From Palsa-504 sp963800415 (GTDB taxonomy: Bacteria; Actinomycetota; Actinomycetes; Streptosporangiales; Streptosporangiaceae): a stretch of DNA of 64,000 nucleotides. Location: assembly GCA_963800415.1 (NCBI GenBank), contig CAWDBS010000010.1, forward strand, positions 1-64,000. The letters run 5' to 3'. The notes beneath the pieces are model-generated. The model was not told the origin of the DNA. It saw only the letters and a list, made by a program, of their open reading frames with translations, and ran no database searches. Positions 28,503 through 37,481 of this stretch are shown here, piece after piece (within the stretch, counting starts at the first letter, position 1; the number at the start of each line of letters is the position of its first letter). Both the position numbers and the translations under genes were made by a program.

Positions 28503-29221
28503 TCAGCGGGGTGCTGGCGCTTTCGGCCGCTTGCTTCTGCTGCGCCAGCTGGGATCCTGGAGTGGAAAGAGCGCGTGGACCGACGCGTCTCCGCTGCCGC
28601 GCGGGCTCACCGGTGCCACCGCAGTCGGGTTGCCCTGCTGGTCGGTGACCCAGAGCTGGAAATCGTCGTACTTGAAGAGCTGGATGTCCACGATCGGCGT
28701 GGGATAGTGATGCACCCCGGCCGGATCCTGGCCTGCAGCCGACACAGCGCCCTGCGGCAGCACCCCGGTGTGGAAGCTAGGCTACAACGGCAGCCCGGCG
28801 TTGAAGATCGAGTCGGTCCACCGGGCTAGCCCGGCGGCGTCCTTGATGGGGGTGTCTAGCAGGCCGCCGGGATCGAGCTCCTGCTTGATCTCTGGCGCGA
28901 GCAGGTCATACAGGCGCTTGGCGTTCTGCCGCAGCAGGTCTACCTTGGCCGGATCGGCGCAGAACTGGGCCGACCACTCAATCCCGACGAGGTTCCGGAC
29001 CAGGAACCAGCCCTGGGCATCTTCCAGCCACAGCGCACCGCCGTGATGATCCTGGAACGGCGCCGCCCCGTAGACCAGCCCGGTCGCCCCGGCCGCGATC
29101 TGGTTCATCTTCGCGCGCGCGCCACGTACTCGGGCGAATCCGCGCGCTGCGGTACGTCAGGGACGTTGATGCTCCACGGATGCCCCTCGGATTCTGAGTG
29201 AACGGGTTCGGTGCTGGTCAT
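28503..29221 (-). CDS. Uncharacterised actinobacterial protein, frameshifted
   Basis: ATG 29221 has a fine ribosome site (gggaggg). Across three frames it reads MTSTEPVHSESEGHPWSINV; MNQIAAGATGLVYGAAPFQD, HHGGALWLEDAQGWFLVRNL, GIEWSAQFCADPAKVDLL; then HTGVLPQGA, GVHHYPTPIVDIQLFKYDDF, and VTDQQGNPTAVAPVSPRGSG. About 235 residues, without signal peptide or membrane segment. The frame changes near 29110 and 28775. It looks like one of the uncharacterised actinobacterial DUF families (possibly DUF6424, from memory and not certain). It lies 18 bases after another short minus-strand gene, so they are probably co-transcribed. Confidence 0.6.
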
Positions 29222-29238
29222 CGAGGTTCCCTCCCTGG

Positions 29239-29481
29239 TCAGGCCTTGTGCAGTGTCGCGATCGTGATGTGGGGCCAGCTCAAGCCGGTGAAGTTCAGCA
29301 GCACGGTCTGGGCGTACTGCAGCTCAGTGGGGGCCGACTGGCCCTGGAGCGTCTCCAGCCAGAACGTGACATTAACGCTTGCTGAACCTCGTTTTCCAGC
29401 GCCGGCAATGGCTGGAAAGAATAACCAGGTGTCAGTTCCATAACCCCCACACCGAGTTGAACCCCTCACGCGGAAACGCAC
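29239..29481 (-). CDS. Hypothetical protein, probably a C-terminal fragment
   Basis: Ends SASVNVTFWLETLQG, QYAQTVLLNFTGLSWPHITI, ATLHKA at 29239. The beta-rich C-terminus (VTFWLET...LQYAQ...WPHITIATL) is protein-like with good codon use. The N-terminal part (MRFRVRGSTRCGGYGTD) is not, so the original start has probably been lost or lies in another frame. No function can be given. It is likely read from the promoter near 29530 together with the gene that follows. Confidence 0.4.
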   Translation of the reverse strand: MRFRVRGSTRCGGYGTDTWLFFPAIAGAGKRGSASVNVTFWLETLQGQSAPTELQYAQTVLLNFTGLSWPHITIATLHKA

Positions 29482-29527
29482 CTGTAACTTCGGTACGGAA
29501 GCTCAACATTCATCCCATGCCACGGCA

Positions 29528-29588
29528 TTGTCAAGAGCCGCGAGTCACAATTCCGCACGCGCGCCGCGGATCGGGTTTCTCTTGACAA
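29528..29588. promoter_or_regulatory. Divergent promoters framed by a perfect 10-bp inverted repeat
   Basis: ttgtcaagag (29528-29537) and ctcttgacaa (29579-29588) are exact inverted copies 41 bases apart. Each contains TTGACA pointing outward. On the plus strand TTGACA 29582-29587 has TAACAA 18 bases on; on the minus strand TTGACA has GAATGT 17 bases on. The layout fits two diverging promoters, serving the ligase remnant (plus) and the small genes (minus). Confidence 0.5.
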
Positions 29589-29639
29589 GCAGGCCACCGG
29601 ACGGCTAACAACGGCCCCGCGGCGCCGCCGGATATCCCC

Positions 29640-29823
29640 AGGCCAGGGCCTGCCGACCTGTCCACGATCGGCTACACCTCCGGCACCACCGGTCACCCCA
29701 AGGGAGCAATGCAGTCGCCCCGGGCCCGACGGTGAGCCCGGCGAGTCCGGTTCGTACCCAACCTGCCCCAGACCTCCACCGGCAAGGTGATGCGCCGCGA
29801 GCTGAAGACCCTCGACGGCTGAG
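29640..29823 (+). pseudogene. Acyl-CoA/AMP ligase reduced to two motif fragments
   Basis: The first piece reads ADLSTIGYTSGTTGHPKGAM, the P-loop-like AMP-binding motif A3. After a stop and frame change the second reads VRFVPNLPQTSTGKVMRREL, KTLDG and a TGA, the C-terminal catalytic-lysine end (TSTGKVMRREL). Roughly 300 residues between them are missing. The gene is dead as it stands. Confidence 0.75.
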
Positions 29824-29863
29824 GTTATCCGGCGGCTAGAATCCGGCGGCTAGAATCCGGCGG

Positions 29864-30912
29864 GTGACCTCGGATGCCAGGAACGTCAGGCGGATCACCG
29901 CCGGCGAGATGATCGCCGTCGTGCTCGCGCTGGTCACCGCCTGCGCAGGTCACCCGCAGCCGCCCACGGCCACGCCGTCGAGGTCCGCGGCCCCCACGGC
30001 CCGGACCGCAACCAGCACCCCAAGCCGCCCAGCACGGCCAGCACGCCCGCCGCCGTCGGTATCGCCGGCCGCTACCAGGTCGGTGAGCGCCAGCTGACCT
30101 TCACCGAACCGCCGCACGGCAGCCCGGCCGGGCCGCGCCTCGGCCAGCGCACGCTGGCCACCACGGTCTGGTACCCGCTGGCCGGATCGCACCCGGCCAC
30201 CGGACCGCTCCCGCTGCTCATGTTCGCTCCCGGGTTCATGATGTGCAGCGGTCCGTACTCGGCCCTGCTGCAGGCCTGGGCCAGCGCCGGCTATGTGGTC
30301 GCGGCGGTGAACTTCCCGCGCACCAGCTGCCATGCCAGCGCCGGCGCCTACGAACCGGACCTGGTGAACCAGCCCAGGGACGTGACCTACGCCCTCAGCA
30401 GGCTGCTAGCCCTGAGCGCCCGGCCGCACGGCCTGTTTTCCGGCCTGCTCGACCGCCACGAGATCGGCGCCGTCGGCCACTCCAACAGCGGCGACACGGT
30501 CGCCGCGCTCGCGGCCAACGGCTGCTGCATCGATCCCCGGCTGACCGCCGTCGCGGTGCTCTCCGGAGCGGAGTGGCCGCCGATGCCCGGCCGGTATTTC
30601 CCGCGCGGTAGCGAGACGCCGCCGATGCTGTTCGTGCAGGGCAGCGCCAACACGGTCAACCCGCCGTGGACCAGCGCGCAGCTGTACCGCGCGGACAGAA
30701 CGCGCGCCCGGTACTACCTCGACCTGCTCGGCGCGGACCACATGACCCCGTACACCGGAGCGAACCCGGTGGAGCGGCTGGTGGCCGGGGTCACCCTGTC
30801 GTTCTTCAACCGGTACCTGCTCGGCCAGGCCGGAGCGCTGGCCACGATGACCCAGGCGGGGAACGTCAGCGGGCACGCCGTCCTGGTGAGCGGCGGCCAG
30901 CCCCCGCCGTAG
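29864..30912 (+). CDS. Secreted alpha/beta hydrolase (chlorophyllase/PHB-depolymerase-like), one frameshift
   Basis: GTG 29864 opens a lipoprotein-like signal (MIAVVLALVTAC) followed by a Ser/Thr/Pro/Arg linker. The frame slips near 30030 into the catalytic domain (YQVGERQLTFTEPPHGSPAG; TTVWYPLAG). The oxyanion region is LLMFAPGFMMCSGPY, the nucleophile Ser lies in GHSNSGDTVAAL, and the probable His lies in GADHMTPYTG. The product is about 348 residues and acts outside the membrane. The substrate is unknown; ester or polyester cleavage is likely from the fold. It stands alone. Confidence 0.72.
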
Positions 30913-30934
30913 CGAGCAGCCTGGCGGTCGCCGA

Positions 30935-31083
30935 CGATCTCCTGGGATACCAGAGCGCCAGGTGCTCGGGTTCGGTCACGGCCCGCCACACCTTCTCGCG
31001 AGGATGCGCCAGCCTGCGGTAAACCAGCCACTCGTCGATCTCGCGCAACGGTTCGGTCCGGAGCCGGCGACTGACCTGGCGGG
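30935..31083 (-). pseudogene. N-terminal fragment of an SRPBCC/AHSA1-like protein
   Basis: The minus strand reads TEPLREIDEWLVYRRLAHPR then EKVWRAVTEPEHLALWYP, the first beta-strand and helix of a START-like domain. The sequence then loses homology at about 30940, just past the stop of the hydrolase. About 100 residues are missing. It directly follows the amylosucrase stop on the same strand. Confidence 0.6.
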
Positions 31084-33009
31084 CTAGATGCCGGTGAGCC
31101 AGGCGAAGCCCCAGGGGGGCAGCGCGATCCGGCCGTCGCTGATGTCGAGGTGGCCGGCGCTCGAGTGCACATGGACGGGCTCGTGGAGGCCGGCCCTGGC
31201 GATGATCCCGGCGTCGGCTGACTGGGTGACGTCGCTGAAGTTGGTCAGCGACAGGAACGGCGCGCTGCGCGGGTGCGCCCGGCGGTAGGACAGCACGCTG
31301 CGGTTCTCGGTCGGCAGGATCTCGGTGCTGCCGCCAGCCCGCAGCGCGAGCAGCGAGCGCCGCGCCTGCGCCAGCCGCCGGAGCGCGGCGAAGACCCGGC
31401 CCTCCAGCGCGTCCGGGTCGTGCCGCCGCGCGGCCAGCGCCCAGTCCATCAGCGGCCGGTGCATCCACCGGTTGTCGTGCGCATGCGCCGGGTCCGCGGC
31501 CCAGTCCGGGTCGCTGCGCAGAGCCAGCTCGTCGCCCATGTAGATGAGCGGCAGGCCGCCGAAGGAGAAGACGACGGCGTACATCGACTCGAGCCGCCGG
31601 ATGGCGGCGGCCAGGCCGCCGGGATCCCCGGTCTCCAGCGCGGCCTCGATGCCGCACAGCGACGCGGCCATGCCGGAGATGCGGGCGTCGCCGGTCGCCG
31701 GGTTGTCCTGGAACCGGGCACCGCGGCCGAACGAGCCGGGAAAGCCCCCAGCGTAGAAATCGGCCAGGAAGCGCCGGTGGGCGAAGCCGTTGATGCCGGC
31801 CGCGCCGGCGTCGTTGTCGGACACCGCCCAGCCGATGTCGTCGTGGCAGCGGACGTAGGTGACCCAGGAGGTCGGCGCGGGCGCGGGCCGGCGCCGGGAC
31901 AGCGCCCGCTCGGCCAGCCGGACGTCGCGGGTGGCCAGGGACGACCAGAGCATCACCATGAGCTGGTTGTCGTAGGCCAGGTCGCATTCCGGGCGGAACC
32001 GGTCATGGGCGCCCAGGTACTGGGCCAGCATCTCCGGGCTGACGATCGCCTCGGCCTTCAGCACCAGGCCGGGCGCGGCCAGCCGGGTCAGCGCCCGGAA
32101 CGCCTGCAGCAGCAGGTGCGCCTCGGGCTGGTTCTGGCAGTCGGTGCCCATCCGTTTCCACAGGAACGGCGCCGCGTCGAGCCGCAGCACGTCGATACCC
32201 CGGTTGGCCAGGGCCAGCATGGTGCCCAGCATGGCCCGGAACACCGCCGGGTTGGCGTAGTTCAGGTCCCACTGGTACTCGTGAAAGCTGGTCCAGACCC
32301 AACCCAGGCCCGCGACGTGCGTGAAGCTGCCCGGCGCGATGTCGGGGAACACCTCGTGCAGGGTGCGCTCGTAGGCGTCCGGTTCGGTGCGGTCCGGGTA
32401 GATCAGGTACATCTCGCGGTAGCCGGGCTCGCCGGCCACCGCCTTGCGGGCCCATTCGTGCTCTCGCGCGGTGTGGTTGAGCACCAGGTCCACGCACAGC
32501 GCCATGCCGCGCTCGTGCAGGTCGCCGGCCAGCGCCTCCAGATCGGCCATCGTGCCGATCCGCGGGTCCACCTGGTCGTAGTCGGCCACCGCGTAGCCGC
32601 CGTCGCTCTCCCCCTCGCGCGGCCGCAGCAGCGGCATCAGGTGCAGGTAGGTGACGCCCAGCTCCACCAGGTAGTCAAGGTGCTCGCGGATCCCCGGCAG
32701 CGAGCCGGCGAACCGGTCGGCGTAGCAGACATAGCCGATCATGCGGGACCGCTGGAACCAGGCCGGGTCGATCTCCCGGCGGCGGTCGAGCCGCCGCAGC
32801 TCCGGCGGGCGCGCGGCCGCCGCGAGCAGCGCGTCGAGCACCAGCTGGGTAGCGAACTTGTCCACGTCCACCACGCCGCCGTAGACCTGGCCGAGCGGCC
32901 CGGTGATGTCGAAGGACAGCGTCTCGAGCCGCGCCAGGAACGCGTCGGCCTCCGCCAGGCCGAGCCGCGACCGCGCTTCGTATTCCACCGCGGGACCCAG
33001 TTCGGGCAC
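31084..33009 (-). CDS. Amylosucrase (GH13 subfamily 4)
   Basis: Transfers glucosyl from sucrose onto alpha-1,4-glucan, releasing fructose. 641 residues, intact, the usual length. Catalytic residues fall at nucleophile Asp278 (GIDVLRLDAAPF), acid/base Glu320 (VLKAEAIVSP) and transition-state Asp390 after His389 (RCHDDIGW), closely matching the Neisseria enzyme (286, 328, 393). The N-terminal helical domain, the B-prime segment ISGMAASLCGIEAAL and the C-terminal beta domain ending LPPWGFAWLTGI are typical. ATG 33009. A sucrose hydrolase or trehalose synthase is less likely because of the subfamily-specific motifs. No other sugar gene is adjacent; phosphoglucomutase lies at 43921. Confidence 0.88.
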   Translation of the reverse strand: MPELGPAVEYEARSRLGLAEADAFLARLETLSFDITGPLGQVYGGVVDVDKFATQLVLDALLAAAARPPELRRLDRRREIDPAWFQRSRMIGYVCYADRFAGSLPGIREHLDYLVELGVTYLHLMPLLRPREGESDGGYAVADYDQVDPRIGTMADLEALAGDLHERGMALCVDLVLNHTAREHEWARKAVAGEPGYREMYLIYPDRTEPDAYERTLHEVFPDIAPGSFTHVAGLGWVWTSFHEYQWDLNYANPAVFRAMLGTMLALANRGIDVLRLDAAPFLWKRMGTDCQNQPEAHLLLQAFRALTRLAAPGLVLKAEAIVSPEMLAQYLGAHDRFRPECDLAYDNQLMVMLWSSLATRDVRLAERALSRRRPAPAPTSWVTYVRCHDDIGWAVSDNDAGAAGINGFAHRRFLADFYAGGFPGSFGRGARFQDNPATGDARISGMAASLCGIEAALETGDPGGLAAAIRRLESMYAVVFSFGGLPLIYMGDELALRSDPDWAADPAHAHDNRWMHRPLMDWALAARRHDPDALEGRVFAALRRLAQARRSLLALRAGGSTEILPTENRSVLSYRRAHPRSAPFLSLTNFSDVTQSADAGIIARAGLHEPVHVHSSAGHLDISDGRIALPPWGFAWLTGI

Positions 33010-33125
33010 GCGCGACTCCTCGGGTCTCGGGCTGGCGGCGGGCAGCCGAAGTTGATCGTCGATGGCGACGATAGCCGCGCCGGCCGCCGCACGCTAGCAG
33101 GGACCCGTGGTAGACCTGAGACGAA

Positions 33126-33521
33126 TTACCGGCCCGGGAGGTTGCCGCCCATCAGGCGCCTGAGCCGGAGGATTTCGGTGTCCCGCGCGTCGAGTACCGG
33201 CTCGATGACGTTCATCGCGGCATGGACGGCAGCCTCGGGATCGCCGGGAATGCCGTAGCGCAGGAAACTGCGCCCCAGCGCCCGCCGCAGGCGTTCCGCG
33301 GTGACCGTCAGCAAATCGGCGGGTTCTTTACCCGGCTTTTGGGGACGGGTCTGACGTGAATTCGGCCGGCGGGCGCGCCCCGGCGGGAGCGCGGCCTGGC
33401 GGCCTGGCGGCGGGATTTCGTCAGGGCTATCCGGCACCGCGAACAACGGCGTCATTGCCCACGGCTGCGGCTGAGCCGGAGCGGCGCGCCGCCGCTTTGG
33501 TAGGGTCGGCTCCGGGAGCAT
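33126..33521 (-). CDS. Small basic hypothetical protein
   Basis: 131 residues from ATG 33521, with aggaaagg at a good distance. The first 70 residues are Pro/Arg-rich and disordered (PKRRRAAPAQPQP, ARRPNSRQTRPQKPG). The rest is helical: AERLRRALGRSFLRYGIPGD, VHAAMNVIEPVLDARDTEIL. The second helix is conserved-looking and amphipathic. No family is recognised. It lies upstream of the amylosucrase on the same strand, 116 bases away, so a shared transcript is possible. Confidence 0.5.
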   Translation of the reverse strand: MLPEPTLPKRRRAAPAQPQPWAMTPLFAVPDSPDEIPPPGRQAALPPGRARRPNSRQTRPQKPGKEPADLLTVTAERLRRALGRSFLRYGIPGDPEAAVHAAMNVIEPVLDARDTEILRLRRLMGGNLPGR

Positions 33522-33701
33522 TGGCGTGACCTTTCCTGTCCGGGATTTGTCTACACAGCGCTAATGCTCCCCCTTTGTGGCCGTCATGCCATAGATGTCC
33601 AGGTCGCACGGCGTGTCATCAATACTCCGCAGGGTGTTTTCCGGCCTTTTCCCGGCATATTCCGCCGGCAATTTCGTATCGAAAATATGTACGTACGCGG
33701 A

Positions 33702-34533
33702 TCAGGCGGTCACCGATCCCGGTTCCGCGTGCCTGGCGATTTCCACGTGCGGGCGGGAAAGCCATACCGCCCACTCCGCGCTGATCTCGCCGGCTGTGGT
33801 GAGCAGCAGCGGCAAGTGATCGCGTACCAGCCGTTGCGTGGTCGTCTCGGCCGCATGCACGGTGACATTCATCGCGGCGCGGACCGCGCCCGTCCCGTCC
33901 CGGACCGGGACGGCGACCGAACGGACGCCGGGCGCGAGCTCCTCGTCGGCCAGCGCCCAGCCCCGCGCGCGCACCTCAGACAGCTCATCGCGCAGCTGGT
34001 CCAGTGACCGGCCGATGTACGGCGGCAGCCCGGAGCGGCTGGGCTGGGCGAGTGCGGCCGCGACCTGGTTCTGGAGATAGGGCCGCGAGCAGGACCTTGC
34101 CCTGCGAGGTCTGCACCGCCGGGAAGTGGGTGCCGATCTCCACCCGCAGCGCGATCAGCTTGGGTACCGAGACGCGGGCCACGTAGACGATGTCGGAGCC
34201 GTCGAGCTGGGCCATGGACGACGACTCGCCGGTGCGGGCCACCAGCGCCGCCATGTGCGGCCGGGCGACATCCCACAGGCCCAGCGAGCTGACGTAGGCC
34301 ATCCCCAGGTTCATCACCTTCGGCGTCAGCTCGAAGGTCCCGCCGGAGGACCGGACGAACCCCAGCTCCTCCAGGGTGAGCAGGAGGCGGCGGGCGGTGG
34401 GCCGGGCCAGGCCAGCCGCGGCCGCCACCTCGCTCAGCGACATGCTGCGGTGGTCCGCGCCGAACGCGGCCAGGATGTCCAGCCCGCGCGCCAGCGCCTC
34501 GACGAAGTCCGGCCCGTTGCCGCGTCCGGCCAT
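33702..34533 (-). CDS. IclR-family transcriptional regulator (PcaR/PobR-like), one frameshift
   Basis: One-component regulator of about 276 residues. From ATG 34533: DFVEALARGLDILAAFGADH, the winged helix SLSEVAAAAGLARPTARRLL, the linker FVRSSGGTFELTPKVMNLGM, and the effector domain (SSMAQLDGSDIVYVARVSVP, TSQGKVLLAAL). Near 34070 the frame slips and the domain finishes as LADEELAPGVRSVAVPVRDG...NVTVHAAETT to 33702. IclR proteins of this group control aromatic ring-cleavage genes. It follows the amidohydrolase by 7 bases in one operon and probably binds the palindromes at 36057-36209. Confidence 0.85.
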
Positions 34534-34540
34534 CTGGTGC

Positions 34541-36034
34541 CTAGCCGTCCTCGCCGAATATGCTGCCGCGCGCACCGTGCGTCGAGGTGGACTTGAACTC
34601 GGTGTACTGGTACGGGTTGTCCAGCACCTCGGTGCCCGGCAGATCGGGGTTCATCCCGGCCGCCCAGGCCTCCTCCCCGAGCGCGGACCGCAGGTAGTCG
34701 ACGGTGGCCTCGACGGTGCGCCGCACCGCGCCGAGGTCGGCCCCGACCAGCCGGTGCTCGTGCTTGACCACCCGCCCGTCCACCAGGACGGTGTGCACGT
34801 CACCGCGCTGCGCCTGGAAGGCGACGTGGCCGTAGGGGTTCAGCAGCGGGAACGAGACCGGCGAGCTGTCGTTCTTGATCAGCACCACGTCGGCCTTGGC
34901 GCCCGGCTCGAGGCGGCCCAGGTCGTCGCGGCCCAGGGCGCGGGCGCCGCCCCGGGTGGCCCAGTCGACGACGTGCTCGGCGCGCAGATGGGAGTTGGTG
35001 ACGGTCACGCCCTTGACGTGCGCCTCGAGGTGCTCCCGGGAACGGTCGGCGCCGAGGGTGGTGCGCATGGCGGAGAACAGGTCGCCGCTCCACCAGACGC
35101 TGGTGTCCATCGACAGCGAGACCGGGATGTCGTGGCGGCGCACCTGCCAGGTGGGCGGGTAGCCCTGGCCCGCGCTCTGCTCCGATTCGGTCGACACCGA
35201 GATGGAGCCGCCGGTAGCCGCGATGCGGTGGTAGGAGTCGGTGCTCAGCGTGGCCGCGTGCACGTAGACCGTCTCCGGGGTCATGAACCCGTGCTCGTGC
35301 ATCAGCCGGATGCCGTCGTCGTTGGTGGCGCCCCACACGCCGGCGTGGGTGGTGACGGGCAAGCCGAGCTCGCGGGCCGCCTCGAACGCCGCCTTCTCCG
35401 GGAAGGACGGATCGCCGGTGACGTCGAAGGCGAGCTGGAAACCGAGCATGTCGCCGGCGCCGGCCCGGCGCTGGCTGAGGAACGCCCGGACCGCGGGGTC
35501 GGCGGTCCACTCCCAGGGGCCAGCCTGGATGTTGCCGTAGGCGAGGACGAACCGCCCCGGCACCGCCTGCAGCGCGTCGACCGCGGCCTCGGCGTGATCC
35601 ACCGTCTGCAGCCCGTGCGACCAGTCGACCGTCGTGGTCACGCCGGCCTCGAGGGCGTCCCAGGCGGAGACGAGATTGCCGGCGTAGACGTCCTCGGGAC
35701 GGAACTTCCGGCCATGTTCCAGGTAGTACCAGACGAAGTACTGGGTCAGTGTCCAGTCCGCGCCGTAGGCGCGCATCGCCGTCTGCCACATGTGCCGGTG
35801 GGTGTCGATCATGCCCGGCATCACGATGCCGCCGCTCGCGTCGATCTCGAGCGCACCCTCCGGCGCCTCCAGGCGCGGTCCCACCGCGGCGATCCGGTCC
35901 CCGGTCACCAGCACGTCCGCGTCGGTGCGGACCGTGCGGGCGTCGTCCATGGTGAGCACCGTGCCGCCGCGCAGCACGACCGGGCGGCCGTCGCCAGTCC
36001 CGGGGGACGCCGCTACCTCGTCGGGATTCGCCAT
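34541..36034 (-). CDS. Amidohydrolase-superfamily deaminase/hydrolase (SsnA/AtzA-like)
   Basis: 497 residues, intact. ATG 36034 follows ccggagg. Metal ligands are visible in order: HxH in DTHRHMWQTAMRA, His in VTTHAGVW, His near ETVYVHAATLS, and Asp in SLSMDTSVWW. The flanking beta-sandwich appears at both ends (VVLRGGTVLTMD; GRLEPGAKADVVLI and DVHTVLVDGRVVKHEHRLVG). This is the chlorohydrolase/cytosine-deaminase branch that removes amino or halide groups from heteroaromatic rings. It begins a two-gene operon with the IclR regulator and diverges from the CaiB-LigAB operon, so a substrate leading into that ring-cleavage pathway is plausible. Confidence 0.85.
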   Translation of the reverse strand: MANPDEVAASPGTGDGRPVVLRGGTVLTMDDARTVRTDADVLVTGDRIAAVGPRLEAPEGALEIDASGGIVMPGMIDTHRHMWQTAMRAYGADWTLTQYFVWYYLEHGRKFRPEDVYAGNLVSAWDALEAGVTTTVDWSHGLQTVDHAEAAVDALQAVPGRFVLAYGNIQAGPWEWTADPAVRAFLSQRRAGAGDMLGFQLAFDVTGDPSFPEKAAFEAARELGLPVTTHAGVWGATNDDGIRLMHEHGFMTPETVYVHAATLSTDSYHRIAATGGSISVSTESEQSAGQGYPPTWQVRRHDIPVSLSMDTSVWWSGDLFSAMRTTLGADRSREHLEAHVKGVTVTNSHLRAEHVVDWATRGGARALGRDDLGRLEPGAKADVVLIKNDSSPVSFPLLNPYGHVAFQAQRGDVHTVLVDGRVVKHEHRLVGADLGAVRRTVEATVDYLRSALGEEAWAAGMNPDLPGTEVLDNPYQYTEFKSTSTHGARGSIFGEDG

Positions 36035-36056
36035 CGAAACCTCCGGGTATCCTCCT

Positions 36057-36209
36057 GCGGACGATCGTCCGCTCCACGACCATTCGGCCGACCAGTGTCA
36101 CTGTCAATCATCGATGTTCCGGCTGTCAAGCGGTTCTTGCCTCCCATGGCCTTGACAGGGAAGTTCGCGGGCCTAGGCTGGTCCGTACACCGTCCATGGA
36201 CGATTGTCC
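36057..36209. promoter_or_regulatory. Divergent promoter region with repeated GGACGAT operator half-sites
   Basis: A perfect 16-base palindrome gcggacgatcgtccgc lies at 36057-36072. The related ggacgattgtcc at 36198-36209 overlaps a second perfect palindrome cgtccatggacg at 36191-36202. Plus-strand promoter: TTGACA 36152-36157, 16 bases, TAGGCT 36174-36179, placing the second operator just downstream of the start. On the minus strand TTGACA (36107-36102) with a weak AATGGT 17 bases on puts the first palindrome in the same relative place. The local IclR regulator is the obvious ligand. Confidence 0.65.
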
Positions 36210-36245
36210 GTATGACGGACACCCTGATGGAGGGACGACCACACG

Positions 36246-37481
36246 ATGACGGTGGACCAGGCGAAGGGGCCGCTGGCCGGACTGCTGGTAGCCGACTTCT
36301 CCCGGATCCTGGCCGGGCCGTACGCGACGATGCTGCTGGCCGACATGGGGGCGGAGGTCGTCAAGGTGGAGGGCCCGGGTGGCGACGACACCCGCACCTG
36401 GCAGCCCCCGGTCCGGGACGGCATCTCTACCTATTACCTCGGCGTCAACCGCAACAAGCGCTCGATCGCGCTGGATCTGCGTGACGCCGGCGACCTGGCC
36501 GCGGCGCACGAGCTAGCGCGCCGTGCCGACGTCTTCATCGAGAACTTCAAGCCGGGCGGGCTGGCTGGCTTCGGGCTCGACTACGAGGCCACCTCGGCGG
36601 CCAACCCGGCCATCGTGTACGCCTCGATCAGCGGCTTCGGCAGCGGCCCGGAGGGTGCCGCGCTGCCCGGGTACGACCTCATCGTCCAGGCCATCTCCGG
36701 CCTGATGAGCGTGACCGGAGATCCAGACGGCGAGCCGTACCGGGCCGGCGTGGCGGTGTTCGACGTGATCGCCGGCCTGCACACCACCATCGGGATCCTG
36801 GCCGCGCTCAACCACCGGCGCGAGACCGGCCGCGGGCAGCACGTCGAGGTCAGCCTGCTGGCGTCGGCCATGTCCGGCCTGGTGAACCAGACCAGCGCCT
36901 ACGTGGCCGGAGGCGTGGTCCCGTTCCGGATGGGCAACAGCCACCCCAGCCTGTTCCCCTACGAGCCGCTGCCCTGCGCCGACGGCGAGCTGATCATCAC
37001 CGCGGGCAACGACCTCCAGTTCCGCAAGCTGGCCCAGGTCCTGGGCGTCCCTGAGCTGCCCGACGACCCGCGGTTCGGCCGCAACGAGGACCGGACGGCC
37101 AACCGGGACGAGCTGCGCCCGCTGCTGGTCGAGCGGCTGCGGACGCGACCCAAGCTCGAGTGGTTCCGCGAGCTGATCGCGGCGGGAGTGGCCTGCGGGC
37201 CGATCAACACCATCGACCAGGGCGTGGCGTTCGCCGAGGAGGTAGGGCTCGATCCGGTCGTGAGCGTGGGACAGGGCGACGCCGCGATGCCGTCGGTGCG
37301 CCACCCGATCACTTTCTCCGCCAGCCCGGCCAGCTACCGGCTGCCGCCGCCGGCGCTGGACCAGCACGGGGCCGAGATCCGCCGCTGGCTGGCCGAACCA
37401 GAGGAAAGGTCAGAACAGAAGGAGCCGAACGACATGGGATCTAGCCACGGCGAAACCGGCGACCGCAAAATGGGCGGATGA
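36246..37481 (+). CDS. CaiB/BaiF family (type III) CoA-transferase
   Basis: 411 residues, intact; ATG 36246 behind gagggacg. Moves CoA between carboxylic acids. Signatures: VADFSRILAGPYATMLLADM, GAEVVKVEGPGGDDTRTW, YYLGVNRNKRSIALDL, catalytic Asp144 in LPGYDLIVQAISG, and GVAVFDVIAGLH. The last 30 residues (EPEERSEQKEPNDMGSSHG) are an unstructured tail. It is the first gene of the operon and its stop overlaps the ATG of the lyase gene (37478), so a CoA thioester made here is probably cleaved by the next enzyme. Confidence 0.9.
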   Translation: MTVDQAKGPLAGLLVADFSRILAGPYATMLLADMGAEVVKVEGPGGDDTRTWQPPVRDGISTYYLGVNRNKRSIALDLRDAGDLAAAHELARRADVFIENFKPGGLAGFGLDYEATSAANPAIVYASISGFGSGPEGAALPGYDLIVQAISGLMSVTGDPDGEPYRAGVAVFDVIAGLHTTIGILAALNHRRETGRGQHVEVSLLASAMSGLVNQTSAYVAGGVVPFRMGNSHPSLFPYEPLPCADGELIITAGNDLQFRKLAQVLGVPELPDDPRFGRNEDRTANRDELRPLLVERLRTRPKLEWFRELIAAGVACGPINTIDQGVAFAEEVGLDPVVSVGQGDAAMPSVRHPITFSASPASYRLPPPALDQHGAEIRRWLAEPEERSEQKEPNDMGSSHGETGDRKMGG

